A stretch of 64,000 bases of DNA from NCBI RefSeq assembly GCF_028640845.1, contig NC_080540.1, forward strand, positions 279,325,524 through 279,389,523, written 5' to 3'. The notes under the pieces are model-generated. The model ran no database searches. It saw nothing but the letters and a program-made list of their open reading frames with translations, and was not told the origin of the DNA. The stretch comes from Ahaetulla prasina (Eukaryota > Chordata > Lepidosauria > Squamata > Colubridae). This document shows, piece by piece, positions 45,001 to 58,443 of the stretch (the first letter of the stretch is position 1; each line of letters starts with the position of its first letter). Both the position numbers and the translations under genes were made by a program.

Positions 45001-48000
45001 TCCATTAACAAACTACTTGAAGAGCTACCTTAAGTCACCAATCTAGATACATGAAGAAAAACGCAAAAGGGCTGTACTGTTTCAGATCACAGATTGAATA
45101 GACTGGATTATTTAAGGCTGCAGGTAAAGATAAATAGTTTTAATTTGCCTATTAAAAAAGCACGCACATACCCTAAAACCTTCTTCTAAGGGAAAAGATG
45201 TGCTCACTTCCCAACATCTGTCACAGCAATAAGAAGCAAGAAAAAAGGTATCAGGTGTGAGATATATCCAAGGAAGAAGGGTAGACTGTATAATTACAGA
45301 GAAAACTACCTGAAGAAGCATAGTTACATGTTAAGCAAACAGGTCTTGTAGTGTCCTTAGATATAAGTGCATACAATTAAGATAAATACAGCAGAAAAAA
45401 AGAGGGAAAATAGGTGATGTACTAAACATAGAAGCAAATACTCTGATATGCATCCAAAAAGCGAAAAGAATTCTGGGAGGACAGTATCTTGATTCAAATA
45501 AAGAAAATAATGGGTTTCCATAAATATAGTATCTGATTGAAAAGAAGCCCCATTAGGGTCAAATCAATATAACAGAACAAACAAGGAGTGAAATAAATAT
45601 GAGAAGACCACCAAAAGCTTATTTGGGTGTTAGAAATATAATACAAACTTGGTGAAATGTTCCAATTGTTTTAACATCCAGTCAAAAGAATAAAAATGCT
45701 GACTGCTTGCAGAATTATCAAAGCAGTTCCCTTTGATTGATAAGCAATTGGTTTTCTATGCAATGTCAATGTGTTTCAAAATTTCCAGCAAAAGAGTCAG
45801 AAGTATTATATTTGCCAACCCTAAGAATCCGAATATCAAAATAATGTTATTTGATCATGGTGCCAAGACTCTGTTCGAGTGACAGAAAATACAGTTCTGC
45901 TCAAGTTGAGCAACTTGAACCAAGGTTCATATGGCCACCACCCATTATTAGGATGAAGTCTGCATTGTCCCAGTGAAGTCTGACGTTAACAAGGAATAAA
46001 TACTGAAGAATTGTAGGGAAACACAAAGAACCTCTGATCATTCATGTTGTGAAACACATCTGCCTGATTCTGTCCAGCTTTTTAATAGAAATGACTGATG
46101 ACTAGCACTGATGATACCTAGTTAGGATAATGAAACGTCTGCAAGAAAACAAGCAAGTTCAAAGAGCATCAAGGACCCTTCATTTCAACCCTGAGCTACA
46201 AATATTCACAATTAATGACTGATAGTATCAGGATGCCTCATATATTTTTCAATACGGTACCAGTGCTTTAGCTTACCATTTTATCTAAGCACAGATATTC
46301 TATTTGTCATAGTAGTAGAAGAGAAAATGAACTCTATATATAAAACCAAAACTAGGAATATTGCCAGTCAGCATGTTGTTATATCAATTGTGATTGGAGC
46401 CCTCAGAGTGATACCTAAAGAACATCCTCACTATCTGAAAATATCGAATTTATCAGATCTGCACTGATTTTATTTAAAAAAAAAACTCATCCAGCTTGGT
46501 ACTGCCTATATTTTTAGATGCTACCTTAATAATTCTTACGTTGTTGATTAGGACTTGAATTCTTAAATTTCCACCAGTGTTAAACTGTGAATCTAACTAT
46601 AGATTATGCACCCTTAATAATAGTAATAGAATATGCTGCAAGAAGATTGCACAGATTTACAAACAATGGCATGACAAAGTAGAAACAATTGTGCATTGGA
46701 ATTGAGAAGAAAATGGGGATAATTGAGGTGGCAATACCAGGGGGTGGTAGAATAGAAGATAAATAATTGGAGAAGACTACAAAGTATCAAGATCTGAAAA
46801 TCAAAATTGGAAGATTATGCCAAAAACTGGCCATGGTGGTTCTAGTGGCTATAGCCACACTAGGTGCCAGAGTGGTAAAATCCTGGATGGCAATTTAAAA
46901 AATCTGTGCATTGACAAAATTACCATCAATCAATTGCAAAAGGCCTTCTCTACCTGTTGAGACTACCTTCTCAAAAATCTTACCTAAAAAGAAGTTGGAG
47001 CTAGCACTAGTCAAATATCTCCAAATGTTTTTTTGAAACCAAAAATATCCAAGAGGATTTGTCTGTGTATACCATTAAAAATAAAAATCAGGATTACAGA
47101 TGAGGTAAATATAACCTGCATCAGATACCAGGTGCCACAACTATCATCAAATACAAGTAGTTATAACATGTATCTGAACATAGATAGTGAAACAATAAGA
47201 ATCTCCCCCATCCCATTTTTCAGAAAGTCATTTTCTGAATCTCTAGAATAAGTATATAGATTGACTGCAAAATAGTAACTAACACAGTCATAGTTTTAAA
47301 ACAGTGAACAGAAAACAGTGATCAATCTAAAATTTTGCCTTCAGAAATAAATTAAGGAATCAACTAAAATGAGCAAAGTGATAAAGAGTATGAATTGCAA
47401 GTCCTAGCCCTCTGGTTGCATGCAAAGCCTTACTTACTTAAAGAAATAATAATCAGTCAAAACTGAGGTCTTTGGTATACTTCTGAGTTCAACATAAATA
47501 CCAGTTCTAATAAAAATAAATATCATATTTCAATGTTTAACTCTTCTGTAATTCTTTCAGTTTAATAATTAAAGGCCAGTTAAGTTTAATTATTTTAGTT
47601 TCATTTAGGATTCTATGGCAAAGAGTTTAGGGAAGAGCCACTCAAAGTCACCTTGTAAGGGGAGATGGGTGGCATAAAATTAGATGGATGGATGCTTGGA
47701 TGGATAGATGCATGGATGAGTGGATGCTTGGAAAGAGATGATCTAATGGTTTGCAGGAACTGCCAGATACGTTTAATTTCAAAACCAAAATTGGAAACAG
47801 AACCTATAATTCTAAACAGAACAGAACTGAAATTCTAAAATGGACAGGTATGTGACTGATAAGGAGGTACAAGATTTTCTACTCATGATTAGAATCAACC
47901 AACATAATGGTGGCTTTGCTTAGATCAGATCTATTCAATTTGTGGCCCATGAGCTGCATGTTGCTCTGAATAGCTGGTAATGTGGCCTCATATTATTTTG

Positions 48001-51000
48001 AGATTTATATACATTAACTATGTTATATAGACGTCTTCGGACATCGCTGGCTCTTCGGCTTTGAAACGGAGATGAGCACCACCCCCTAGAGTCAGCAACG
48101 ACTAGCACGTATATGCGAGGGGAACCTTTACCTTTACCTTTATATTTTATACGCGGCCCAAGACAATTCCTCTTCACTCAAGAAGAGTGGCAAGCCAAAA
48201 GGTCACACACCCAAGGTTCAGATAGCTAAAACTGAGACAAATTCAAATAACCCAGTTGCATTACATGCTCTTGGAGAATAGAGAATTGTTCCCTTGGGTG
48301 TGAATCAATTGTCAATTCTACCAAATGTCCTTTTCTAAGTCATAAAACCATTGTCAGTTGAGAATTATATATTTACATAGCCAGAGTCCTTGTGGAAAGT
48401 ATATTGGAAAAATAAAAACATAATTTGAAAATTAGAAATTGAGAAAGAAAAAAAGAATAAATAAATGATGACATGTGTTCCAGTAGTCTTCAGTAATGGC
48501 AAATATGAAGAATGTTCTCTATAATATTGCTGCAGCAAATTTTAGAAAGGAAGTATCAGGTAGAGTAGCAGTTTGAGCACACACACTAGGAGGAAAGAGT
48601 GGGCTTCTGCCAAACTTCCTTAATTTTGGAATACTGTGAATAAAGCTCAACATAGGTGAAATATCCAGATGGGTGGCCAAAAGAAAGTTCATTAACCTAT
48701 CTCACTCTTCATATAAAAAAGACATATGGACTCTGAATTGTGGTATTTAATATTAGCTTAATACTACATAATCAATTAATATTTAAAATATTTATTGAAT
48801 GCAATTGCATTTATCACTCACATTCTCTATCTGCCTGCTGCATACGTGTATCTTCCTCTTGAAGGTATGTCTGGAGATTTTTCAACACCTGGATTTTTAA
48901 ATTTACTGAGCAGTTTTTATCAGACAGAATATTATTATACAATGTCTTCACCTCTTGTTCAAACATTAGACCTGGGTGTTGTATGAAGGCGAATCCTGAG
49001 GAAAATAAGAAAATGCAACTGAATAAATTTTGTTGCAGAGTTGAATTTTTAACTTTACATATAACTTTCTACTACAGGAAATATTATGTTTCCCTGTTGT
49101 TTATTGTCTTCTTACTTATACACACATTTTAATATTAACCTGCTTCAAAAAACTTTAGCTTTATTCATAAAGTAACAGAATTAAAAATGTCAAACCACAT
49201 ACACATAAATGTCAGTTACAAGAGCAGCCCAGATTCATTGTTACTATAAAATACCCACTGGAGTATTGTAGCGTTAAAGGTTTTTCAAAAGGGCAAGCAA
49301 ATTGAGGGCTTCCTATCCCTTATGACCGAAAATATTCTATAATCAGGTGGATGCCACCAAGAAGGAATGCTTCCAGGGCCGAAGTCTTCTTGCCTCATAT
49401 GGAATTAAGATCCATAACAGAATGTTTTTCAGTAGCAAATGCAGCAACCTTGGCATAAGTACAATGCTATTCAACGTGTTTATGTTATTGGTCAGTCTAC
49501 TGCATTTTTAAACTCTTGTGGTTTCCAATAGCATTTAAGGGCATTCTCATGTTAAGTGGATAGCACTTGTCTAAGTTTGGGGTGATGGTGGTTTGAATCA
49601 CTGTCGCAAAGGTATCTTCAATCCAAAGAACTTCTCAAACAATGCAGCAGCTGAAGCTCTCCTGGCCACAGCTTCCATATGCTGAGCATGTCCAGGAGAA
49701 CCATCAAGACACAGATCTGATTTTAAGTTGCATGTAATCCAATTTAGTGACTGAGATCAAGCTGATTTGATCACAACAACTATGTATGCATGGATATAAT
49801 TTTCCTTTGATCCATCCAGTCCCCATGGCCTGCAGCTTCCCTAATGTATAATTGAGTATCATCAATATACTGATACCTCAACCCAAACAGAATAAACTTT
49901 TCAAGTAGTTTCATGTAGATTTTGAATAGTATAGGAAAATACTGTAAGTACCCACACTGGAGAGGCCAGAAACACAAGTGCCCCTTTTGCATTAACACCA
50001 ACGAGAATTTTCTACTCCAGAAGGAGTTGAAGCACCATAAAACAATGTTTCTGCTCCTAATTCTCATATAGTCTAGAATCGTGATGGTGAACCTATGGCA
50101 CGCATGCCACTTGGCACGTGAGCTCAGTTCCGGCGTGCATGTGCACGCCAGCCAGCTGATTTTCAGGCCTTCTAGACCCACCAGAAGTAGGGAAACAGGC
50201 TGTTTCTTGCCTTCCCCACCCCCACCCCCAAGGCCCTCCAGAGGCCGGAAACAGGCTGTTTTCACCCTCCCCAGAAAGGCTCTGGAACCTGGGGATAGCA
50301 AAAAATGGGCCTTCTGGTCCCACCGGAAGTTGGCAGACGGGCGATTTCCAGCCTCCTAGAAAGGCTCTGGAGCCTAGTGAGAGAGAGAAACGGACTTACC
50401 GGACCATCACATGCCAGGAGCAGGGGGAGTCACACGTGCATGGCACATAGAATTATGGGTGTGGGCACGTGTGCGCGTGACATCCCACCCAACCCCCCGC
50501 TCCTGGCACGTGATGGCAAAAAAGTTAGCCATCATTGGTCTAGAATAATGCAATGGTTGATAACATAAAATGCTTTAGAGAAATTTAAAAAGATCAGTTG
50601 ACAAACAATAAACCAACTTCAAAACTTCACTGACTATGTGACTAATCCTTTTTTCCATCCACAGAAAGACTGTTAATCTGTTTCCTCTGTAGCTCAAGCC
50701 CCAGAAAGGGAAGACTGGAGATCAGGTTAGTGATTGGATCACTAACAATTCAATTCAGGAAAGAATACATCACTACCTCCTTCAAGGTATATGACATCTC
50801 TCCTCCTTTAAAGAGATATTTACCACTCCAGAATACTGGTGCACATACTATGACCAACTAGTTGAAAAAACCAGTGCAAGGCTCTGGCTCACAGGTGGCA
50901 CAGCTCCTGTTATGGAGAATTCTGCTCCCTGATCTCTGGAAATTTAAAACAATCCAAAATAGTATGCAAAACTCTGCCCATTTGGTATATACTTTGAAGA

Positions 51001-54000
51001 AATGTGAACAATTTTCTCTTTGACAAACCCCACAAAAATGTCACATTAACTAATGGTTAGATCTTCTTCCACCTCTCTATTAAAAGGTTATGGGCAACCC
51101 TAAAAACAAGGCTATTGAATACAAATCTGCAGGTGCAGTAAGAGCAGACAAGTAGAAACAGTTTGCCACTATTATTATCATGGAATAGTATCAAACATAG
51201 ACATGTAACTGTGTTCAGTTAATTCACTCTTTATGTTTTCCACTAGTAATACTCTGGCCATCTCTTGAGACATCTCATTTCCCAGAGCTCTTTAGAATAT
51301 CAAGAAGTCCTCCAGGACATATGTTAAAGCAGAAACCACTTAGTGCCAATTTTGTTTAACATGCTAATCACTCCAGAAACACCAGTTCCAATATGTTATT
51401 ACTTGTGTGCATCAGGCAACAAATAACTTGGAACAAGCATCTGATCTTTATAGAGGCTATTAAATCATGAGCCCATCTAGAATTCACACCCAAAGACACG
51501 GAGACTGAAGTCACTTCAACAATAAAAGCCTAGATGATTTCAATACCAGTATATAAAATCAGGAGCTCAAGAAGGGAGTCACAGCAGCATCTCTAGTTAC
51601 AGTTAAAGGTCTCACAATAAATTATTGCCTCAACCCCACCCAATTTCATTATTGGGGCTATGATGCACAAAGAATAGTGGTGAATAAATCTTGGATATGG
51701 TAATTTCCGCATCCCTTCCCAATCAGGTTCCTATGAAGTAAGACAAGTCCACACATGCTCATGATAAATAAATGTCTTACTGAATACAGACCTGACAGTA
51801 ACCAACAACACTGAGATCACCTAGGCCTAGAAGAAAGGCAGAGCCAGAAGTGGGGACTAGCAGAAGTGCAGGCAATCTTTTTCTTGTAAAGATTGTGCCA
51901 GTACTTCGTGCTATACCTGCAACTGCCCACAACTGTCCATTTACATTTTATAGTTATTGCAAACTGCACAAATACAAAATTATTAATATGTTTTAAAAAA
52001 CAGACCTATACAACATTAAGCTGCATCACAGGCACACAATTAAATATACAAAAATACATGCTAGCAAATTTGCATCATCTTTCCTTTTCTGAATATAGCC
52101 CACTTGCTACAGACTATTACAATAATCTAAACTATATTAACAAATTATCCTGGAATGTTTTATTGAAGCAGCAGTCATTTTGCAATAATCACAAGCAGTT
52201 ACTGATATACATAATAAGTATTTCAAATCTGATGTAAAATCTTACCTAGACCAATGATGGCTTTTGTTTGTACCTCCTCATCTGAATGCTTGGTAAAATA
52301 CATTAACAATTCAAGTACTTTATCCTTTATGTTAACCTATTTAAAGAGGAAAAGGGTACAATAATTAAAAAGTAAGTCAAGGAAAGTTTCATTCCCATTT
52401 AAAAACTTTTATTAATATCTAAAAACAGGGGAAAAAAACCCAGAAATCCAAATATACTTTTAAATATTGTATTACCTTGCTGTTGCCTTTAAAATCTTCT
52501 TGATCAAAATCAAAATGCCGGCATAGAGCTCCAACAGTAAAAAGGGATCTTAGGAGTGCTGGTTTATTTGCTGTAAGTATAGTGCTATTCGGATCTTCTT
52601 GATGTTGATTCTTTAGTTTTGAAAGTGCACCTAAATAACAAAACCTATTTTATAATGCTGTTTTCATAAACATTGAATATCTTTAAAAGAATATTCATAA
52701 AAAAAATCCAAATATTTAGCTTACCATAGTATCTATTAAAACAAGCCCATACAAATTTAAAATTCTGTGTGACTTTGTTAACCACAGCTCCAAGACAGCT
52801 AACACAGTGCTGCACTACCTAGAAACAAAGGGGAAAAAATATTGCAGAGTAATGGAGAAATCAATGTTCTGCTCTTATTTTACAGATTTATTTAGACTTC
52901 AAGGCCATCATAAAGATGGTATATTATTTATTTTTAATAATTTCTATTTTCTTAAACAAGTAGTTTTGTTTACTTGTAAACAAAATTAAACAAATATTGT
53001 TTTAAGTAAAATATTGTTTTACTTAAAACAATATTCAAGTAGTCTATGAATAGCTAAAATAAAAAAGTGAATTAGCTAACCATATTTTTATATCCATAAA
53101 ATCAACATAATGACTACAGTTTCAATGTTCCCTTTCAAATATAGCATTTTCCACTGCAGTAAACCAAGATGATTTTTAAAGTAGAAATTAAACCTTACTG
53201 TCATGCCATATTTGATTATGAGCTTCATGAGATCTTCTTCCATTGTAGCAAGGAAAGTCTCACTTGGGTGTTCCATCAATGGCACTACCAATTCTAAGAT
53301 CTTTGCAACATTGCAGATCACCATGAAGTCATTTTGGTTCTATAGAAAATATTGCATTCAATTAATTTTGTCTATTGTGATCCTTCACTATATCATGAAA
53401 AACTCAAGTTCAACATTAAAATAAAGCATCCACGCTACTGAATGATACAACACCATGGAATAACAACCGAGCAGTCACAACTTGTGTTCATGAACTAGTA
53501 CCTTTTTTAATGTGCAGCTCTCATTACCCAAATGGTACCTGAGAAAATCTGAGAGGGCTGACAGACTGGATTGTTTCTATCCTACTTTTGAATCATTTAA
53601 ATATGAAATATGGGATAGAAATGTTAGAATGAAAATAAAAACATAGAAACCATAGAAACACAAAGTTGGAAATGGCAATTAAGTCCAACCCTTGCTCAGT
53701 CCAAGAATCCAAATGAAAGCAGTCCCAGAAAAAAGCTACAAAGTTTCTGTTTGAACATCTCCAGTTTCCACATTTCCAAACTTAACTACTTTCTGGATAA
53801 TCAATTCCATTATCAAATTGTTCTTATTGTCTAAAAATACTTCAAAATAAGTCATTTAACAAGCAAATTTAAAACCTAAAACAATAGATATAATAAATTC
53901 AAAAAGAATTTTAAAGGAGCTTATTAAACCCCAACAATGGGAATGATAAAAGTTAAATAGTAGTAAGAACAACCCTAGAAGCAGGCAACTAAATTGTCTC

Positions 54001-57000
54001 AAAACAGATTTTACTGGTTTCTACCTACACATTAATCTTAACTTCAGATGAAAAAGAAACTATAAAGAGAAGCAATCTAGATGTGTTAATACTTACACTG
54101 CATTTAGTTGTAAGATATGGTTGCATGGTCATAGCATGTTTGACCATTAACTGAGGCCTGATTTTGCTGAATAAAAATAAAGTGGTTATGCAAGCTACCA
54201 AGCGACTTGAATTCACACCCTTGTTGTCAGAATCTGGAAAAGAAATATCATTATTTACATAGGACCACACAAATCCTCATCTACCAATCAGTCATTAATC
54301 TAAATGGCCAGCTGAATCAAGTCTCTCAAGTAAAAATATTGTTTTACTTAAAACAATATTCAAGTAGTCTATGAATAGCTAAAATAAAAAAGTGAATTAG
54401 CTAACCATATTTTTATATCCATAAAATCAACATAATGACTACAGTTTCAATGTTCCCTTTCAAATATAGCATTTTCCACTGCAGTAAACCAAGATGATTT
54501 TTAAAGTAGAAATTAAACCTTACTGTCATGCCATATTTGATTATGAGCTTCATGAGATCTTCTTCCATTGTAGCAAGGAAAGTCTCACTTGGGTGTTCCA
54601 TCAATGGCACTACCAATTCTAAGATCTTTGCAACATTGCAGATCACCATGAAGTCATTTTGGTTCTATAGAAAATATTGCATTCAATTAATTTTGTCTAT
54701 TGTGATCCTTCACTATATCATGAAAAACTCAAGTTCAACATTAAAATAAAGCATCCACGCTACTGAATGATACAACACCATGGAATAACAACCGAGCAGT
54801 CACAACTTGTGTTCATGAACTAGTACTTTTTTAATGTGCAGCTCTCATTACCCAAATGGTATCTGAGAAAATCTGAGAGGGCTGACAGACTGGATTGTTT
54901 CTATCCTACTTTTGAATCATTTAAATATGAAATATGGGATAGAAATGTTAGAATGAAAATAAAAACATAGAAACCATAGAAACACAAAGTTGGAAATGGC
55001 AATTAAGTCCAACCCTTGCTCAGTCCAAGAATCCAAATGAAAGCAGTCCCAGAAAAAAGCTACAAAGTTTCTGTTTGAACATCTCCAGTTTCCACATTTC
55101 CAAACTTAACTACTTTCTGGATAATCAATTCCATTATCAAATTGTTCTTATTGTCTAAAAATACTTCAAAATAAGTCATTTAACAAGCAAATTTAAAACC
55201 TAAAACAATAGATATAATAAATTCAAAAAGAATTTTAAAGGAGCTTATTAAACCCCAACAATGGGAATGATAAAAGTTAAATAGTAGTAAGAACAACCCT
55301 AGAAGCAGGCAACTAAATTGTCTCAAAACAGATTTTACTGGTTTCTACCTACACATTAATCTTAACTTCAGATGAAAAAGAAACTATAAAGAGAAGCAAT
55401 CTAGATGTGTTAATACTTACACTGCATTTAGTTGTAAGATATGGTTGCATGGTCATAGCATGTTTGACCATTAACTGAGGCCTGATTTTGCTGAATAAAA
55501 ATAAAGTGGTTATGCAAGCTACCAAGCGACTTGAATTCACACCCTTGTTGTCAGAATCTGGAAAAGAAATATCATTATTTACATAGGACCACACAAATCC
55601 TCATCTACCAATCAGTCATTAATCTAAATGGCCAGCTGAATCAAGTCTCTCAAGTAAAAATATTTATAGTGGCCTGGTTATGTGTATATCACATTGTGCT
55701 TCAAAAATAAATGGTTCCCGATTGGGAAAGCACTGGGCACCACATAGTTCCTTTATCCTTTCATGTGCTTTGTAAGCCACTGTTTATGATAGCCCAAACA
55801 GAAATATTATTGATCAGGTCAAAACTTGATTCCAGTCTTAAAGCTAGTACTATTATCATATATTTCAGACATTTTTCAGACTTAAATGACCATGACAATA
55901 TTTTAAATAAATAAATAAATCATATAGCAATAGAAAACATTATATTCAAAGAACCAATATTATTTTTCCAATATAAATTAAACACTGCAGATTTTAAAGC
56001 CTCACTTTAATTGTGATCCTTTGCATTATAATAATATGAGCTCATCAGGACAGATCCCACTTTCTCATATTCCTCTTCAGAATGACCCAAAGGAATCAAA
56101 AAGATAATTGATGTTTCACGTAACAGTTCCTTTTAACTTTTAGCAGAAGTACCTAAGAGATTGAACTCCTACTTTCTTGAATGACTGCAAATCATGTGAT
56201 CTAGCTTTTTTATACTACATCCTATTCCTGAAAGCTTTCCAGTTGTGTACTGTGGCTAAGAACCTGACGTAGAAACACCAAGAACATAATTAAAGAATAA
56301 AACAAAACCTGGATGAGATTTGGCCTTCCTTTGCACTGCAATTCAGAAAAATTATGCAATTACTTCTAGTTTGTCCATTCATAAAGGATAGCCATTCCAA
56401 GTTAATAGGAATGTGGTCTTAATATACTGTCATATATTATATCAGAAAAACTAATATTTTGTTTTCTAAAATGGAAGATGTTCATGGTAGGATATATTAA
56501 TATAATGTATGACTGTACTATGAAGTATGAATGGTAAAATGGAAAACACACTGGGAAACATAAATGTCAAATATATATGGTCTAGTCTGGTCAACAACAA
56601 CAAAAAAGTGGTTACTGTTTTCTGGAACTGATGAATTTCTTAATACAGATGACTACTGCTCTGAGAGAATTATGGTATTAGAAGATAAGATTAGAAGAAG
56701 AGCCAGTTTGGTTTAGTGGTTAAGGCACCAGGCTAGAAAGTGGGAGACTGTGAGTTCAAGTCCTGCCTTATCCATGAAAACCAACTGGGTGACTTTGAAC
56801 TAATCATGCTCTCTCAGTCCAGCCTACTTCACAGAGTTATTGTGGGGAAAATATAACAAGGAAGATGTGTTGGACATGTTTGTCACCTTGAGCTATTCGT
56901 AAAAATAATAAATAAAATAACCAAATAAGTTGTGATCTCAAAGAAGGCGAGATAAACCATCATGCCATGCTGTATTGAGCATTTCCCCTTTTGAAATTGT

Positions 57001-58377
57001 GGTGAAAAGTAAAACCCCTTTATCTAAGGATGCACTCTCACAAAAAAGTATCTAAAATTCATTATAGTATTTATTCCTTCTGTCCATTAATATTAGTGGT
57101 AATTTTGCTTTAATTTTTAAAGAACTAAAGGAGTGAGAAATTAGTCTCTTAAATTGCAAAGAAAAACTTTTTTTGAGGGAAATAGACTTATCAAAAAAGT
57201 TTTGGCTGTTTTGGAAGTATTTTTCAACCTTCCAGAAATAAGAGAATCTTTGCTGCCACCCAATGGCTTGTAAGAAAGTTCTTATTTCCACAGGAAATCT
57301 AGTGGCTTGTAAGTAGGAGTACAATGCAAGCATTTTTTTATAGAAGACTAGAGAGACTGGATGAAGATTTTCTTTTCTTTTTCTTCCTTCTCCCCCCCCC
57401 CCTTCCCTTCCCTTCCCTTCCTTTCCCTTCCCCTTCCCTTCCCTTTTCTTCCCTTCCACTCCATTCTATTAATTCCTTGCACTGATATAAACTTCAAAGT
57501 CTCTGAGAGGCTAATCTGTTTGTGGCTTTTAACAAATTAGGTAGATTTGTTTATGCAAGAGTGGCACTGTCTAAATGGTCTAATGTAAGTTTGCTCAGAA
57601 ATGCTTCCCTACTGATGTTAGGAGAAGCAGAAATAAAGGAAGAGACGTAAAACAACAGGTTTAAAAGAAACAGAGGACAAGAGATAAGAAAAATCTGTGC
57701 ACACAAAGAATGGAGGAAAATAAGTGTCTTTATGTAAAAATAAAATTGCTACCAACAAGCTATTTTAATAGTATATGACTGAAATGGTTATATATGCTTT
57801 ACCTGCCAAAGATTCTTCATACTTCAGAATATGTTCAACCAAATTGTCCACAAGTTGCGTACAGGCTTTCTTGACAGGCTTGTATGAAGCATCCTCTTCT
57901 GATTTTAGCAACTATAAAATAAACAGAATATAATCTTTTGTAAAAGAAAATTAAAGACAGAATCTAACTGGCTGTAACTAATATGAAACACTAATTTGAA
58001 GTAATAACGGACAACAGATTACCCCAAAATACATATAAAAAAAGATTTATTTAAAATTTTAATTTATTTTTATTTAGAATCTTAAACAGTCAATAAATAT
58101 AAAATAGTACATGCTATTCTAAAAAAATGTGAAATAACTCACTTTGCTTGTTATTCATATGTATATTCATTTACTGCTTATCATAAACCTGAGCTACAAG
58201 CCTTAAAGCTGTTATAATGATTTATAACTGAAGTAGGATACATCTCTTAATAAATATGTAAAGAAAACTAAGCTAGGCAAAGTAGCCTTTAAGAACTAAG
58301 AATAATATTTAAAAAGCATTAATAAGTAAGCAATATGAAGAAGATATACATCCATGAAATAATGTAATTCATTTTTG

Positions 58378-58443
<66 letters not shown>

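Larger units (their letters stand above)
53012..54336 (-). repeat. NIPBL: Tandem segmental duplication, unit 1 (1325 bp, two NIPBL exons)
   Basis: Repeated at 54337-55660 with constant offset 1325 (1324 after one 1-bp deletion). I saw two differences only: GTACCTTTTTTAATG versus GTACTTTTTTAATG, and AAATGGTACCTG versus AAATGGTATCTG. The exons inside are identical between units. Both units contain a CR1 antisense fragment. Confidence 0.95.
54337..55660 (-). repeat. NIPBL: Tandem segmental duplication, unit 2 (5'-ward in gene direction)
   Basis: Starts at the TATTG that forms the hairpin loop in unit 1 and ends at a CAAGTAAAAATA string. AAGTAAAA is shared by both breakpoints (microhomology). 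Contains the second copies of exons n-12 and n-13. Confidence 0.95.

Noticed and set aside
50081..50568. Proline/glycine-rich frames in both strands
   Set aside because: They fall inside a GC-rich hAT element with a clear 8-bp duplication.
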